From assembly GCA_039923855.1 (NCBI GenBank), contig JBDTBW010000006.1, forward strand, positions 1-56,896: DNA of 56,896 bases, written 5' to 3'. The translations under genes and the position numbers were made by a program. Numbering within the stretch: the first letter of the stretch is position 1; each line of letters opens with the position of its first letter. This document shows, one piece after another, positions 24,652 through 33,078 of the stretch. The notes beneath the pieces were generated by a model, which did not search any database, was not told where the DNA came from, and saw nothing but the letters and a program-made list of their open reading frames with translations. This DNA is from 66-474 sp039923855. Lineage in GTDB: Bacteria; Pseudomonadota; Gammaproteobacteria; Xanthomonadales; Rhodanobacteraceae.

Positions 24652-27600
24652 ATGCCGCACACAAATCTCAAACTCAGCGAGCCCACCGCCGATCAGGTCA
24701 AGACCACGACCTGCTATATGTGTGCCTGTAGATGCGGCATCAGAGTGCACTTGAAGGATGGCCGTGTCCGTTATATCGACGGCAACCCCACACACCCAGT
24801 CAATCGCGGCGTGATCTGCGCCAAGGGCGCGTCCGGGATCATGCAGCACACCTCGCCCGCGCGGCTGCGCAAACCCCTGCTGCGCACGGGCGAGCGTGGC
24901 AAGCGCGAATTCCGCGAAATCGAGTGGGACGAGGCGTTGTCGATCGCGGCCAAGTGGTTGGGCGACATCCGCGCGCGTAATCCGGATGAACTGGCGTTCT
25001 TCACCGGTCGCGATCAATCGCAAGCCCTGACCGGCTGGTGGGCGCAGCAGTTCGGCACGATCAACTATGCCGCGCATGGCGGGTTCTGCTCGGTCAACAT
25101 GGCCGCGGCGGGCATGTATACGCTGGGCGGATCGTTCTGGGAGTTCGGCGAACCCGATTGGGAGCGCACCAAATATCTGATGCTGTGGGGCGTGGCCGAG
25201 GATCACGACTCCAACCCGATCAAACTCGGCCTTGGCAAACTGAAAGCGCGCGGCGTCAAAATCGTGGTGGTGAATCCGGTGCGTTCGGGCTACGGCGCGA
25301 TCGCCGACGAGTGGGTGCCGATCAATCCCGGCACCGATGGCTTGCTGGCCGGCGCCTTGATCCACGAATTGCTGCGCACCGATCGCGTCGATTTCGATTA
25401 TCTGGTGCGCTACACCAACGCGCATCATCTGGTGATCCGCGCTCCCGATGCTGCGGACGACGGGATGATCGCGCGGGATGCAAAGGGAAGCCCGTTGTGC
25501 GCGGTGCGTGACTTTGCGCAAGGACCGGACCCTCACCGCAACCCCTCTCCCGACGGGAGAGGAGCTTTCTCCCTTCTCCCTTCGGGAGAAGGTGCCCGAA
25601 GGGCGGATGAGGGTTCGGCCACCGCCTATCGAATCGCTCTTGCCGATGCCATCGACATCTCACCCGCAATCGTCGGCGACTACACGCTGCCCGATGGACG
25701 GCACGCGGGGCCAGCCTTCCAGTTGTTGGCCGAACGTTTTTTGTCAAGCGATTACGCACCGGGAAATGTTGCCGAACGCTGCGGCGTTCCGGCCTCGACG
25801 ATCAAGCGGCTTGCCGCGGAACTCGCGCATACCGCGTTCGACGAAGCGATCGAACTGCCGATCCGCTGGACCGATACCCACGGCCGCGAACACACGACGA
25901 TGACCGGCCGCCCGGTGTCGATGCACGCGATGCGCGGGATCGCCGCGCACGCCAACGGTTTCCACACCTGCCGCACGATCCATGTGTTGCAGATGCTGTT
26001 GGGCGCCATCGACACGCCCGGCAGTTTTCGTTATCAACCGCCATATCCGCAATCCACGCCGCCCGGCAATCGTCCGGCAAAGACACGCAAACCCGATGGC
26101 TCGCTGACCGGCAACCCGCTGGGTTATCCGCTTGGTCCCGAGGATTTGCTGGTCGACGCCCACGGCAACCCGCGCCGGATCGATCACGCGTTTTCCTGGG
26201 CGTATCCACTGGCCGCGCACGGCATGTTGCAAAGCGTGATCCGCAATGCATGCGCGGGCGATCCGTACCGCATCGACACCTTGTTCCTGTTCATGACCAA
26301 CATGGGCTGGAACTCGGCAATGGACACCGCTCATACGCGCAAGCTGCTGTGCGAACGCGATGCGAATGGCGAATACAAGATTCCACGCATCATCCATGTC
26401 GATGCCTACGATTCGGAAACCGTTGCGTTCGCGGACCTGGTGCTGCCGGACACCACGTATCTGGAACGTTACGACTGCATCAGCCTGCTCGATCGCCCGA
26501 TCTCCGATGCGGATTGCGCGGCGGATGCGATCCGCCAGCCGGTTGTCAAACCGGACCGCGACGTGCGTCCGTTCCAGGACGTGCTGCTGGAACTCGGCGC
26601 GCGATTGAAACTGCCGGGCATGGTCGATGCGGATGGCGATGGGAAGTACCGCGACTACGCCGATTACATGGTTCGCCACGAACGCGCGCCGGGGGTAGGA
26701 TTGCTCGCCGGCTGGCGCGGCGCGGACGGTTCGCAGCAAGGCAACGGGCCGCCGAATCCGGATCAATTGCAACGCTACATCGAACACGGTTGCCACTGGG
26801 AAACGCAAGTGCCGGAAGCCGGCGCGTATTACCGGATGGCCAATCGCGACTATCTGCAATGGGCACAGCGGATGGGTTTCGCCGGCAACGCCGAACCCAT
26901 TACGTTGCAGGTGTATTGCGAAACGCTGCAACGTTTTCGCGTGGCCGCGCAAGGACACGGTCCGGTGCAACCGCCAGAGCACGAACGCGAACGGGTGACG
27001 CGGTATTTCGATCCGTTGCCACTGTGGTATGCGGCGCTGGGATCCTCTGAATCGACAGTGCAAGCGACTCCCTCTCCCTTGATGGGAGAGGGTTGGGAAG
27101 AGGACGATGCTTTAACCGGCGACACCCCCTCTTCCCCGACCCTTCCCCCACAAGGGGGGGAAAGTTGGGGTGGCGGCGAATTCGCCGAAACGGCTTCGAG
27201 GTCCAGCCCCCATCCGGCCTTCGGCCACCTTCCCCCGCAAGCGGGGGAAGGAAATGAAAAAAAAGCCGTGAGCGTAGAAGATTTTCCGCTCCATGCCATC
27301 ACCCAGCGCCCCATGTTCATGTATCACTCGTGGGGTTCGCAGAACCGCTGGTTGCGCCAAATCGCGACGCGCAATTATCTGTACGCGCATCCCGATACGC
27401 TACGGGAACATGGCATTGCCGACGATGAGTGGGCGTGGATCGCCTCGTGGCGTGGGCGCATTCGCGTGCAGGTGCGCGCGCATGCGGCGACCGCGCCGGG
27501 CACGCTGTGGACGTGGAATGCGATCGGCAAGAAGCGCGGTGCGTGGAAACTCGCAAAAGACGCGCCCGAATTCGTCGACGGTTTTTTGTTGAACGACCTT

Positions 27601-27795
27601 ATCGGCGAACGCCTGCCCGACGGCGTGCGCGCCAACGCCGACCCGGTCACCGGACAAGCCGCGTGGTTCGACCTCAAGGTGCGGCTGGAGCGCGACGCGC
27701 AACCGGATGTGCCGGGACATCGAACCGAATTGATCGACGATGCGCGCGGGATCGAAATGCCACTGTCCGAAATAACCAGGAGGCTTTCCAAGTGA
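24652..27795 (+). CDS. soeA: Molybdopterin oxidoreductase, probable sulfite:quinone dehydrogenase catalytic subunit
   Basis: SoeABC oxidises sulfite to sulfate on the cytoplasmic side and passes electrons to quinone. The 1047-residue subunit has an N-terminal [4Fe-4S] motif (CYMCACRCGI with a distal Cys in GVICAKG), the molybdopterin domains (FFTGRDQSQALTGWWAQQFG, ILVVNPVRSG-like IVVVNPVRSG) and a C-terminal dinucleotide-binding domain (FPLHAITQRPMFMYHSW). There is no Tat signal, as expected for SoeA. Soe is preferred over formate dehydrogenase because the B and C partners are of the Soe/Dms type. Two palindromic repeats are translated in frame, at residues about 291-322 and 806-866. Polysulfide- or DMSO-type activity is an alternative. 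Confidence 0.8.
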   Translation: MPHTNLKLSEPTADQVKTTTCYMCACRCGIRVHLKDGRVRYIDGNPTHPVNRGVICAKGASGIMQHTSPARLRKPLLRTGERGKREFREIEWDEALSIAAKWLGDIRARNPDELAFFTGRDQSQALTGWWAQQFGTINYAAHGGFCSVNMAAAGMYTLGGSFWEFGEPDWERTKYLMLWGVAEDHDSNPIKLGLGKLKARGVKIVVVNPVRSGYGAIADEWVPINPGTDGLLAGALIHELLRTDRVDFDYLVRYTNAHHLVIRAPDAADDGMIARDAKGSPLCAVRDFAQGPDPHRNPSPDGRGAFSLLPSGEGARRADEGSATAYRIALADAIDISPAIVGDYTLPDGRHAGPAFQLLAERFLSSDYAPGNVAERCGVPASTIKRLAAELAHTAFDEAIELPIRWTDTHGREHTTMTGRPVSMHAMRGIAAHANGFHTCRTIHVLQMLLGAIDTPGSFRYQPPYPQSTPPGNRPAKTRKPDGSLTGNPLGYPLGPEDLLVDAHGNPRRIDHAFSWAYPLAAHGMLQSVIRNACAGDPYRIDTLFLFMTNMGWNSAMDTAHTRKLLCERDANGEYKIPRIIHVDAYDSETVAFADLVLPDTTYLERYDCISLLDRPISDADCAADAIRQPVVKPDRDVRPFQDVLLELGARLKLPGMVDADGDGKYRDYADYMVRHERAPGVGLLAGWRGADGSQQGNGPPNPDQLQRYIEHGCHWETQVPEAGAYYRMANRDYLQWAQRMGFAGNAEPITLQVYCETLQRFRVAAQGHGPVQPPEHERERVTRYFDPLPLWYAALGSSESTVQATPSPLMGEGWEEDDALTGDTPSSPTLPPQGGESWGGGEFAETASRSSPHPAFGHLPPQAGEGNEKKAVSVEDFPLHAITQRPMFMYHSWGSQNRWLRQIATRNYLYAHPDTLREHGIADDEWAWIASWRGRIRVQVRAHAATAPGTLWTWNAIGKKRGAWKLAKDAPEFVDGFLLNDLIGERLPDGVRANADPVTGQAAWFDLKVRLERDAQPDVPGHRTELIDDARGIEMPLSEITRRLSK
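25524..25619. repeat. In-frame palindromic element 1 in soeA
   Basis: Two hairpins, CCTCTCCC-GAC-GGGAGAGG (25544-25562) and TTCTCCC-TTC-GGGAGAA (25574-25590), are enclosed by outer arms CGGACCCTCACC and GATGAGGGTTCGG. The element is about 96 bp long, 32 codons, and is read through as a Pro/Ser/Gly/Arg-rich stretch. It is of the same type as the polA element at 17585. Confidence 0.8.
27070..27251. repeat. In-frame compound palindromic element 2 in soeA
   Basis: Three hairpins in a row: CCCTCTCCC-TTGA-TGGGAGAGGG (27070-27092), CTTCCCCC-ACA-AGGGGGGGAAAG (near 27141-27163) and CCTTCCCCCGC-AA-GCGGGGGAAGG (27228-27251). Spacer sequences resemble parts of the first element (GGCCTTCGGCC). The frame stays open throughout and adds about 60 residues just before the conserved C-terminal domain. 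Confidence 0.8.
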
Positions 27796-29552
27796 CCTGG
27801 CAAGCCTGGGCCACCGCCGCGATCATCGTGCTCGCGATGGCGTTGTTCGCCAGCGAAAAAGTGCGCATCGACATTGTCGCGCTGATCTCGCTGGGCCTCT
27901 TGATCGTGTTGCGCATCGTCACGCCGGAAGAGGCGCTATCGGGTTTCAGCAACGAGGCCACGGTGACGGTGGCGGCGATGTTCGCGCTCTCGATGGGTAT
28001 CGAACGTTCCGGTGCGCTGGATCCGCTCAGCCGACTGCTGTCGAAAATCAAGCGGCCCTGGCTGCTGACGCTGGGCATGATGCTGGTGATCGCGCCGCTG
28101 GGTGCTTTCATCAAGAACGTCGCGCTGGTGGCGACTTTCGTGCCGCTGGCGCTGCGCGTGTGCGCGCGCAGCAAAACCTCGCCCGCGCGGGTATTGATGC
28201 CGATGGCGTACGCCGCGCAGATGGGCGGCGTGTGCACGCTGATCGGCACCTCGTCCAACCTGTTGGCCGACTCGCTGGCGCAGAAGCACGGGCTGGCGCC
28301 GTTCGGCGTATTCGAGTTCACCAAGATGGGCGTGCTGCTGGCGGTGGCGGGCATCGTCTACCTGATGGTGATCGGCCGCTGGCTGTTGCCCAAACACGTG
28401 GACACCGATCAGCCGGAGGTGCTGGATCTCGGAAAATACGTCACCGAGATGAAGGTGATGTCGGATTCGGAGCTTGTCGGCAAGACCATCGCGGAAGCCA
28501 ACCTCGGCGAGAAACACGGCGTGTATCCGCTGGAACTGCTGCGTGGCGAGGAGCACATGTGGTCGCCGCGCACGCAGAAACTCGGTGTCGGCGATGTGCT
28601 GTTGATGCGGGGCGAATGGGAAAAACTCGAGGAGTTCCGCAAGCAATCCGGGCTCGAGATCAACCCCGAATTCCAGCACAGCAACGACGGCGATGGCGCG
28701 CGCGTGCTGATGGAAGTGATGGTGACACCGGCCAGCCCGATCGAGGGCCGCGCGCTGCCGGAACTCGACCTGCAGGCGCGTTACGACGCCACCGTGCTGG
28801 CGATCCACCGCCGCGGTCATGTACTGCGCGAGAAGATGAGCAAGGTGGCGTTCGAGGTCGGCGACGTGCTGATGCTGCTGGTGCCCGAGGCGGTGATCGG
28901 AAAACTGCGCGGCGACGATCGCTTCATCGTGCTCAACGAACGCGACGACGCGCGCCGGCCGCCTTACAAGGCGTTCGTCGCGGTAGGGATCATGATTGCC
29001 GTGGTCGTGGTGTCGGGAATGCGCTGGTTGCCGATCCCGATCGCGGCGATCTGCGGCGTGGTGGCGATGGCATTGACGCGCTGCTTTGGCCGTAAAGACG
29101 TCTACGAGGCAATGGACTGGAAGATCATCATCCTGCTCGGCGCGATCCTGCCGCTCGGTATCGCCATCGAGAAGACCGGGCTTTCGAGCGTGGTGGTGAA
29201 CGCCGGCCTGGGGTTGGTTGGCAATCACGGCCCACTGGCGGCGCTGCTGATGGTGTATCTGCTGACCGCGCTGCTGACCGAACTCATGGGCCACAACCCG
29301 TCGGTGGTACTGATGGTCGGCATCGCCGCCACGGTCGCCAAAGCCGTGCACGCCGATCCAACGCCTTTCATCGTCGCGGTGGCGTTCGCCGCGGCCACGT
29401 CGTTCGCGACGCCGGTGGGCTATCCGACCAACACCATGGTCTATTACGCGGGCGGCTACCGCTTCACCGATTTCATGAAGGTCGGCATCCCGTTGATCGC
29501 GCTGTTCTGCGCACTGTCGATGTATTTGATTCCGAAGTTCTGGCCGTTTTGA
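27792..29552 (+). CDS. SLC13-family anion permease with two RCK_C (TrkA-C) domains
   Basis: The 586-residue protein has an N-terminal transport half (about five helices, residues 3-185, including MGGVCTLIGTSSNLL), two cytoplasmic RCK_C/TrkA-C modules (about 205-400; GKTIAEANLGEKHGVYPLEL, ALPELDLQARYDATVLAIHR) and a C-terminal transport half (ATSFATPVGYPTNTMVYYAGG). This layout is that of the SAC1-like/CitMHS sulfate-anion permeases. The start is GTG at 27792, overlapping the soeA stop (GTGA), with AGGAGG 8 bp upstream. Being translationally coupled to soeA, it probably moves sulfate or sulfite for that enzyme. The direction of transport is not known. Confidence 0.85.
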   Translation: MTWQAWATAAIIVLAMALFASEKVRIDIVALISLGLLIVLRIVTPEEALSGFSNEATVTVAAMFALSMGIERSGALDPLSRLLSKIKRPWLLTLGMMLVIAPLGAFIKNVALVATFVPLALRVCARSKTSPARVLMPMAYAAQMGGVCTLIGTSSNLLADSLAQKHGLAPFGVFEFTKMGVLLAVAGIVYLMVIGRWLLPKHVDTDQPEVLDLGKYVTEMKVMSDSELVGKTIAEANLGEKHGVYPLELLRGEEHMWSPRTQKLGVGDVLLMRGEWEKLEEFRKQSGLEINPEFQHSNDGDGARVLMEVMVTPASPIEGRALPELDLQARYDATVLAIHRRGHVLREKMSKVAFEVGDVLMLLVPEAVIGKLRGDDRFIVLNERDDARRPPYKAFVAVGIMIAVVVVSGMRWLPIPIAAICGVVAMALTRCFGRKDVYEAMDWKIIILLGAILPLGIAIEKTGLSSVVVNAGLGLVGNHGPLAALLMVYLLTALLTELMGHNPSVVLMVGIAATVAKAVHADPTPFIVAVAFAAATSFATPVGYPTNTMVYYAGGYRFTDFMKVGIPLIALFCALSMYLIPKFWPF

Positions 29553-29599
29553 ATGAATCTACTCATTGTCATGCCATTGACATCCGTGTCTTTTTCGCG

Positions 29600-29914
29600 C
29601 AGTCCCTGCTGCGCGAGCTACTTTTGGCATGACTCCGGACATCCTGTCCTTCGCCCTTCGGGCCAGCTTCGCTGTTCGCGCCGTTTCCTACGGCGCGTGG
29701 GCCCAAAAGTAGCCAAAAGGCTAGGCGTCGGAGGCGGTGGTCGAAGCCGCGTCCGTGCGTCTTCGACTGCCCTTGCCGCTTGCCGATCACGCGCCGGCGC
29801 GAACTCCTACATCCGTGTAGTCGAACATGCGCGCCTTGCTCGCGCGATCGACCGCTCGGCTGCGGCACCGCCAACGGCGCCGATTTACGCTTCGTCGTCC
29901 GGCCATCCATGGCC
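29600..29914 (-). repeat. Dispersed structured repeat, diverged copy B' (reverse)
   Basis: The stretch CGCCGGCGCGAACTC, then CTACA-TCCG-TGTAG, then TCGAACATGCGCGCCTTGCT, matches the H1 part of copy A in reverse. The outer part keeps CTACTTTTGG and CCAAAAGTAG arms but with a 100-bp insertion of other sequence between them. The right end is GGCCATCCATGGCC. It lies head to head with copy B in the gap between the SLC13 gene and soeB. Confidence 0.65.
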
Positions 29915-29940
29915 TGACAAACGACAAGCAATGCGGGCGC

Positions 29941-30212
29941 AGGTCATGGACGACCGTCATCGACCGAGCTTTGCGCGCTGTACGCGATGCCGAGAAGCGC
30001 AGCCGAACGGCGGAGCAAGCGGCGTATGTTCGAGCACAAGGATGTGCGAGTTCGGCGCGGCCGCCGTTCGGCGAGCATCGCAGGGCAGTCGAGGCAACAC
30101 GATGTTGCCGAGACCATCGCGTCCAAGCGCAATGGTTTTGGCTACTTTTGCCGAAACAAAAGTAGCCCGCTCGCGGCAGCGAGCGGAACCAGGCAATCTT
30201 GCGAAAGCGCAA
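29941..30212 (+). repeat. Dispersed structured repeat, copy B
   Basis: Forward copy with hairpins GCACA-AGGA-TGTGC (30034-30047), GGCAACA-CGA-TGTTGCC (30093-30109), GCTACTTTTG-CCGAAA-CAAAAGTAGC (30141-30166) and CGCTCGC-GGCA-GCGAGCG (30168-30185), ending AGGCAATCTTGCGAAAG. Several stem pairs differ from copies A and C on both sides at once. It ends about 24 bp before the soeB start. Confidence 0.85.
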
Positions 30213-30235
30213 CGAGCGCCAGTGGCCATCCAGTC

Positions 30236-31135
30236 ATGACCGCATTACCACCGCCATCAAAGAAAAAACTCGGCCTGGTGATCGATCTGGATACCTGCGT
30301 GGGTTGTCATGCCTGCGCGGTCGCCTGCAAGGAGTGGAACGATGGCGGCCAGTTCGGTCCGCTGCCCGACAGCGATCCGTATGGCGCGGATCCGGACGGC
30401 GTGTGGTTCAACCGGGTGCACACTTACGAAGTGTTGCCGCGTGACTCCAGTGTTTTCGCCCCAGCGGTTCAGTCACTCTCCCACAACCCCCATCCTGCGC
30501 CAGCGGCGCAGGATCGCCCCCTTGACTCAAGGGGGCTGAAAACGCCTGACTCAAGTCAGGCGTCCGCAATCCCGGTCCCCGATCCCCGATCCCCGCTCCC
30601 CGCTTCACAAATCGTCCACTTCCCGCGCTCGTGTCTGCATTGCGAGACGCCGGATTGCGTGACGGTGTGTCCGACCGGCGCCAGTTACAAACGCGCCGAG
30701 GACGGCATCGTGCTGGTCGACGAGGACAAATGCATCGGCTGCCAGTTGTGCGCGTGGGCATGTCCATACGGCGCTCGCGAGATCAGCGAACAACACGGCA
30801 CCATGCAGAAATGCACGTTGTGCGTGGACCGCATCTACAACGAAACGCTGGATGAGGCCGACCGCCAGCCGGCCTGCGTGATGGCCTGTCCAACCCGCGC
30901 CCGCCACTTCGGTGATCTGGGCGATCCGGATTCGCAGGTCTCGCAACTGGTCGCGCGGCGCGACGGTTACGCACTGATGCCCGAATACGATTACAAACCC
31001 GTCAACAAATATCTGCCGCCGCGACCGAAGCGTGACGGATCGCACATGACTCCGGTTGCAGCGCAGACTGAAACTGTCGATCAGGCGCAACTGTCACCGC
31101 TGCTCAAATGGCTGGATCGCGCGTTATCACGATGA
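30236..31135 (+). CDS. soeB: Probable SoeB, four-cluster ferredoxin subunit of sulfite dehydrogenase
   Basis: The 299-residue protein carries four [4Fe-4S] cysteine groups: DTCVGCHACAVACKEWN, SCLHCETPDCVTVCPTGA, KCIGCQLCAWACPYGA and CTLCVDR with PACVMACPTRA. It relays electrons from SoeA to the membrane subunit. The N-terminal layout (CVGCHAC, KEWN, later DPYGADPDGVWFNRVHTYEV) is that of SoeB rather than FdhB. A palindromic block is translated in frame at residues about 73-125, between HTYEV and IVHFPRSCLHC, where relatives have only a few residues. The ATG at 30236 lacks a strong ribosome site, and a dispersed repeat lies just upstream. Confidence 0.85.
   Translation: MTALPPPSKKKLGLVIDLDTCVGCHACAVACKEWNDGGQFGPLPDSDPYGADPDGVWFNRVHTYEVLPRDSSVFAPAVQSLSHNPHPAPAAQDRPLDSRGLKTPDSSQASAIPVPDPRSPLPASQIVHFPRSCLHCETPDCVTVCPTGASYKRAEDGIVLVDEDKCIGCQLCAWACPYGAREISEQHGTMQKCTLCVDRIYNETLDEADRQPACVMACPTRARHFGDLGDPDSQVSQLVARRDGYALMPEYDYKPVNKYLPPRPKRDGSHMTPVAAQTETVDQAQLSPLLKWLDRALSR
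30455..30606. repeat. In-frame palindromes and heptanucleotide array in soeB
   Basis: Three perfect palindromes, ATCCTGCGCC-AGC-GGCGCAGGAT (about 30493-30515), GCCCCCTTGA/TCAAGGGGGC (near 30517-30537) and ACGCCTGACTC/AAGTCAGGCGT (about 30542-30563), are followed by a 7-bp tandem array (GGTCCCC, GATCCCC, GATCCCC, GCTCCCC; 30574-30601). The soeB frame stays open through all of it. Because the unit is 7 bp, a change in copy number would break the frame. Confidence 0.85.
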
Positions 31136-31148
31136 AAATCGATTTGCC

Positions 31149-32096
31149 ATGAAACCAGCGCTGTCGGTGATTTTTTTCACGGTGATCGGCGGCGCCGGTT
31201 ACGGACTCTGGTGGGTGCTCGGTTTCGCACTCGCGCTGGGTGTGTATCCGCCGGGACGCGGCAATGTGCTGGGACCACTGGCCATCGGCTTCGTGTTTGT
31301 CAGCGCCGGCTTGTTGTCTTCGACCTTGCACTTGGGCCGGCCGCTGCGCGCGTGGCGCGCGTTTTCGCAATGGGATTCCTCGTGGCTGTCGCGCGAGGGA
31401 CTGGCCTCGCTGGCGACTTATCTGCCCGCGTTCGCGGTGGCGGGCCTGGCGCGCGGTGACAATCTGTTTCCGGCGACGCGGATCACCGGCGCAATCCTCG
31501 CGGTCTGCGCGATCGTCACCATCGTCTGCACCGCGCGCATTTACACCTCGTTGAAACCCATTGCCGCGTGGCGCGATCCGCGCGTGCTGCCGCTGTACCT
31601 GGTGTTCGGGCTGCTGTCGGGTGGCCTGTGGTTGTGGGCGTATCTGGCATTCAATCCGGGCCACGCGATCGCACCGGTTTTTGCCATGGTGTTGATCCTG
31701 CTCGCACTGATTGCAGCCACGCTAAAACTGATCTATTGGAGGAACATCGACCGCGGCGCGCCGGTCGGTGCCGGCCGCGCCACCGGGCTGTATCGCTTCG
31801 GAAACGTGCGCGCATTCGAAGGCCCGGGCACCGAAGAAAATTATCTCACGCGCGAGATGGCCTTCGTACTTGCACGAAAGCACGCGCGCGCGCTGCGCCG
31901 CTGGGCACTCGTGTTGTATGCGTTGCTGCCGGTGATCCTGATCGTGACGGCGTCGATCCGGCCGTTCGCACAGGCATGGCTTGCGCCGCTGGCCGCGCTG
32001 TCCTGCCTCGCGGGAGTGTTCATCGAGCGCTGGCTGTTCTTTGCGGAAGCGCGTCACGCGGTCGCGGCATACTTCCCCGCACGCCAGCAACCCTAA
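31149..32096 (+). CDS. soeC: Probable SoeC, DmsC-type membrane anchor of sulfite dehydrogenase
   Basis: The 315-residue protein has about eight hydrophobic helices. The segment VSAGLLSSTLHLGRPLRAWR, then AFSQWDSSWLSREG near residues 55-85, is diagnostic of the DmsC/SoeC anchor family, which binds quinone and docks the B subunit. It starts 13 bp after soeB. Its last 4 bp overlap the convergent hemC gene. Together with soeA and soeB it forms a complete three-subunit enzyme with the SLC13 gene inserted in the order A-permease-B-C. Confidence 0.88.
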   Translation: MKPALSVIFFTVIGGAGYGLWWVLGFALALGVYPPGRGNVLGPLAIGFVFVSAGLLSSTLHLGRPLRAWRAFSQWDSSWLSREGLASLATYLPAFAVAGLARGDNLFPATRITGAILAVCAIVTIVCTARIYTSLKPIAAWRDPRVLPLYLVFGLLSGGLWLWAYLAFNPGHAIAPVFAMVLILLALIAATLKLIYWRNIDRGAPVGAGRATGLYRFGNVRAFEGPGTEENYLTREMAFVLARKHARALRRWALVLYALLPVILIVTASIRPFAQAWLAPLAALSCLAGVFIERWLFFAEARHAVAAYFPARQQP

Positions 32097-32998
32097 GGCT
32101 GCGCGAGCAACGTATCGCCGCCCGCTGCGCGCAATTTTCGCGCGACCTCTACACCGAGCGCATCGGGATCTGCGCCATGTGCATCAGCTCGCACCAGCCG
32201 TCCATCGCGCGCATCGCCGAGCAAGCCATGCAGATGCAACGCGTCGTGATCGATTTCGCACCACGCGCCCAACGGCATCGTGCAATCGCCGCCCAGCGCC
32301 GCGTTGAGCGCGCGTTCCGCGGACGTGGTGCGGCGTGTGTCGGCGGCGTCCAATGGCGCAAGCAATGCTGCGACCAGCCTGTCATCGGCGCGCATCTCGA
32401 CCGCGATCGCGCCCTGCCCCGGCGCCGGTAACCACTGCGGCGGCGCCAACCGCGCGCGGACGCGCCGCTGCAAACCGAGCCGCTGCAAACCCGCCGCAGC
32501 CAGCACGATCGCGCAATAATCTCCGGCATCGAGTTTGGCCAGCCGCGTGCCGACGTTGCCGCGCAGGTCGGCGATGTCGAGATCGGGCCGCAGATTGCGC
32601 AACTGCGCGGCCCGGCGTAACGACGAGGTGCCGACGCGCGCGCCGCGCGGCAGCTCGTCGATCGCCGCAAAATCATTGCTTATCCATGCATCCGCGCAAT
32701 CCGCGCGCGCCAACACCGCGCCGATCGCGAAGCCCTGTTCGAGATGGGCCGGCATGTCCTTCAGCGAATGCACCGCGATGTCGGCTTCGCCTTCCGCCAT
32801 CGCGATCTCCAGTTCCTTGAGGAACAGTCCCTTGCCGCCTATGTCGTTGAGCGATCGATCCAGCACCTCGTCGCCGCGCGTGGAGAGTGGAACGAGTTCA
32901 ACGCCGAGCCCCGCGTGCGCCACGCGCAACTGTGCCGCGACGTGCCCGGCTTGCCACAGCGCGAGCGGACTTTTGCGGGTGGCGATGCGCAGAAGCAT
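32093..32998 (-). CDS. hemC: Porphobilinogen deaminase (hydroxymethylbilane synthase)
   Basis: HemC joins four porphobilinogens into hydroxymethylbilane for haem synthesis. The 301 residues begin MLLRIATRKSPLALWQAGHV and contain the catalytic-Asp segment HSLKDMP, the Arg-rich binding region (GTSSLRRAAQLRNLRPDL, LRGNVGTRLAKLD) and the dipyrromethane-cofactor Cys in ALGGDCTMPLGAW. An upstream in-frame ATG at 33040 adds a non-conserved leader and is not used. It follows algR by 80 bp, as in the algZ-algR-hemC order of pseudomonads. Confidence 0.97.
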   Translation of the reverse strand: MLLRIATRKSPLALWQAGHVAAQLRVAHAGLGVELVPLSTRGDEVLDRSLNDIGGKGLFLKELEIAMAEGEADIAVHSLKDMPAHLEQGFAIGAVLARADCADAWISNDFAAIDELPRGARVGTSSLRRAAQLRNLRPDLDIADLRGNVGTRLAKLDAGDYCAIVLAAAGLQRLGLQRRVRARLAPPQWLPAPGQGAIAVEMRADDRLVAALLAPLDAADTRRTTSAERALNAALGGDCTMPLGAWCEIDHDALHLHGLLGDARDGRLVRADAHGADPDALGVEVARKLRAAGGDTLLAQP

Positions 32999-33078
32999 GT
33001 CAGTGGTGAGTGTTGAACCGCGAGTGACGAAGCATCGCACGGTTACGACTCATCATTCACTACCCACGACTCGCATTT

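Noticed and set aside
25544..25590. Possible CRISPR-like or terminator array in soeA
   Set aside because: There are no regularly spaced direct repeats with unique spacers; the hairpins are REP-like, and the soeA frame continues through them.
24652..27795. Formate dehydrogenase as the call for the molybdoenzyme
   Set aside because: The B and C subunits have the SoeB and DmsC/SoeC patterns, and no fdhD, fdhE or cytochrome b556 gene is nearby.
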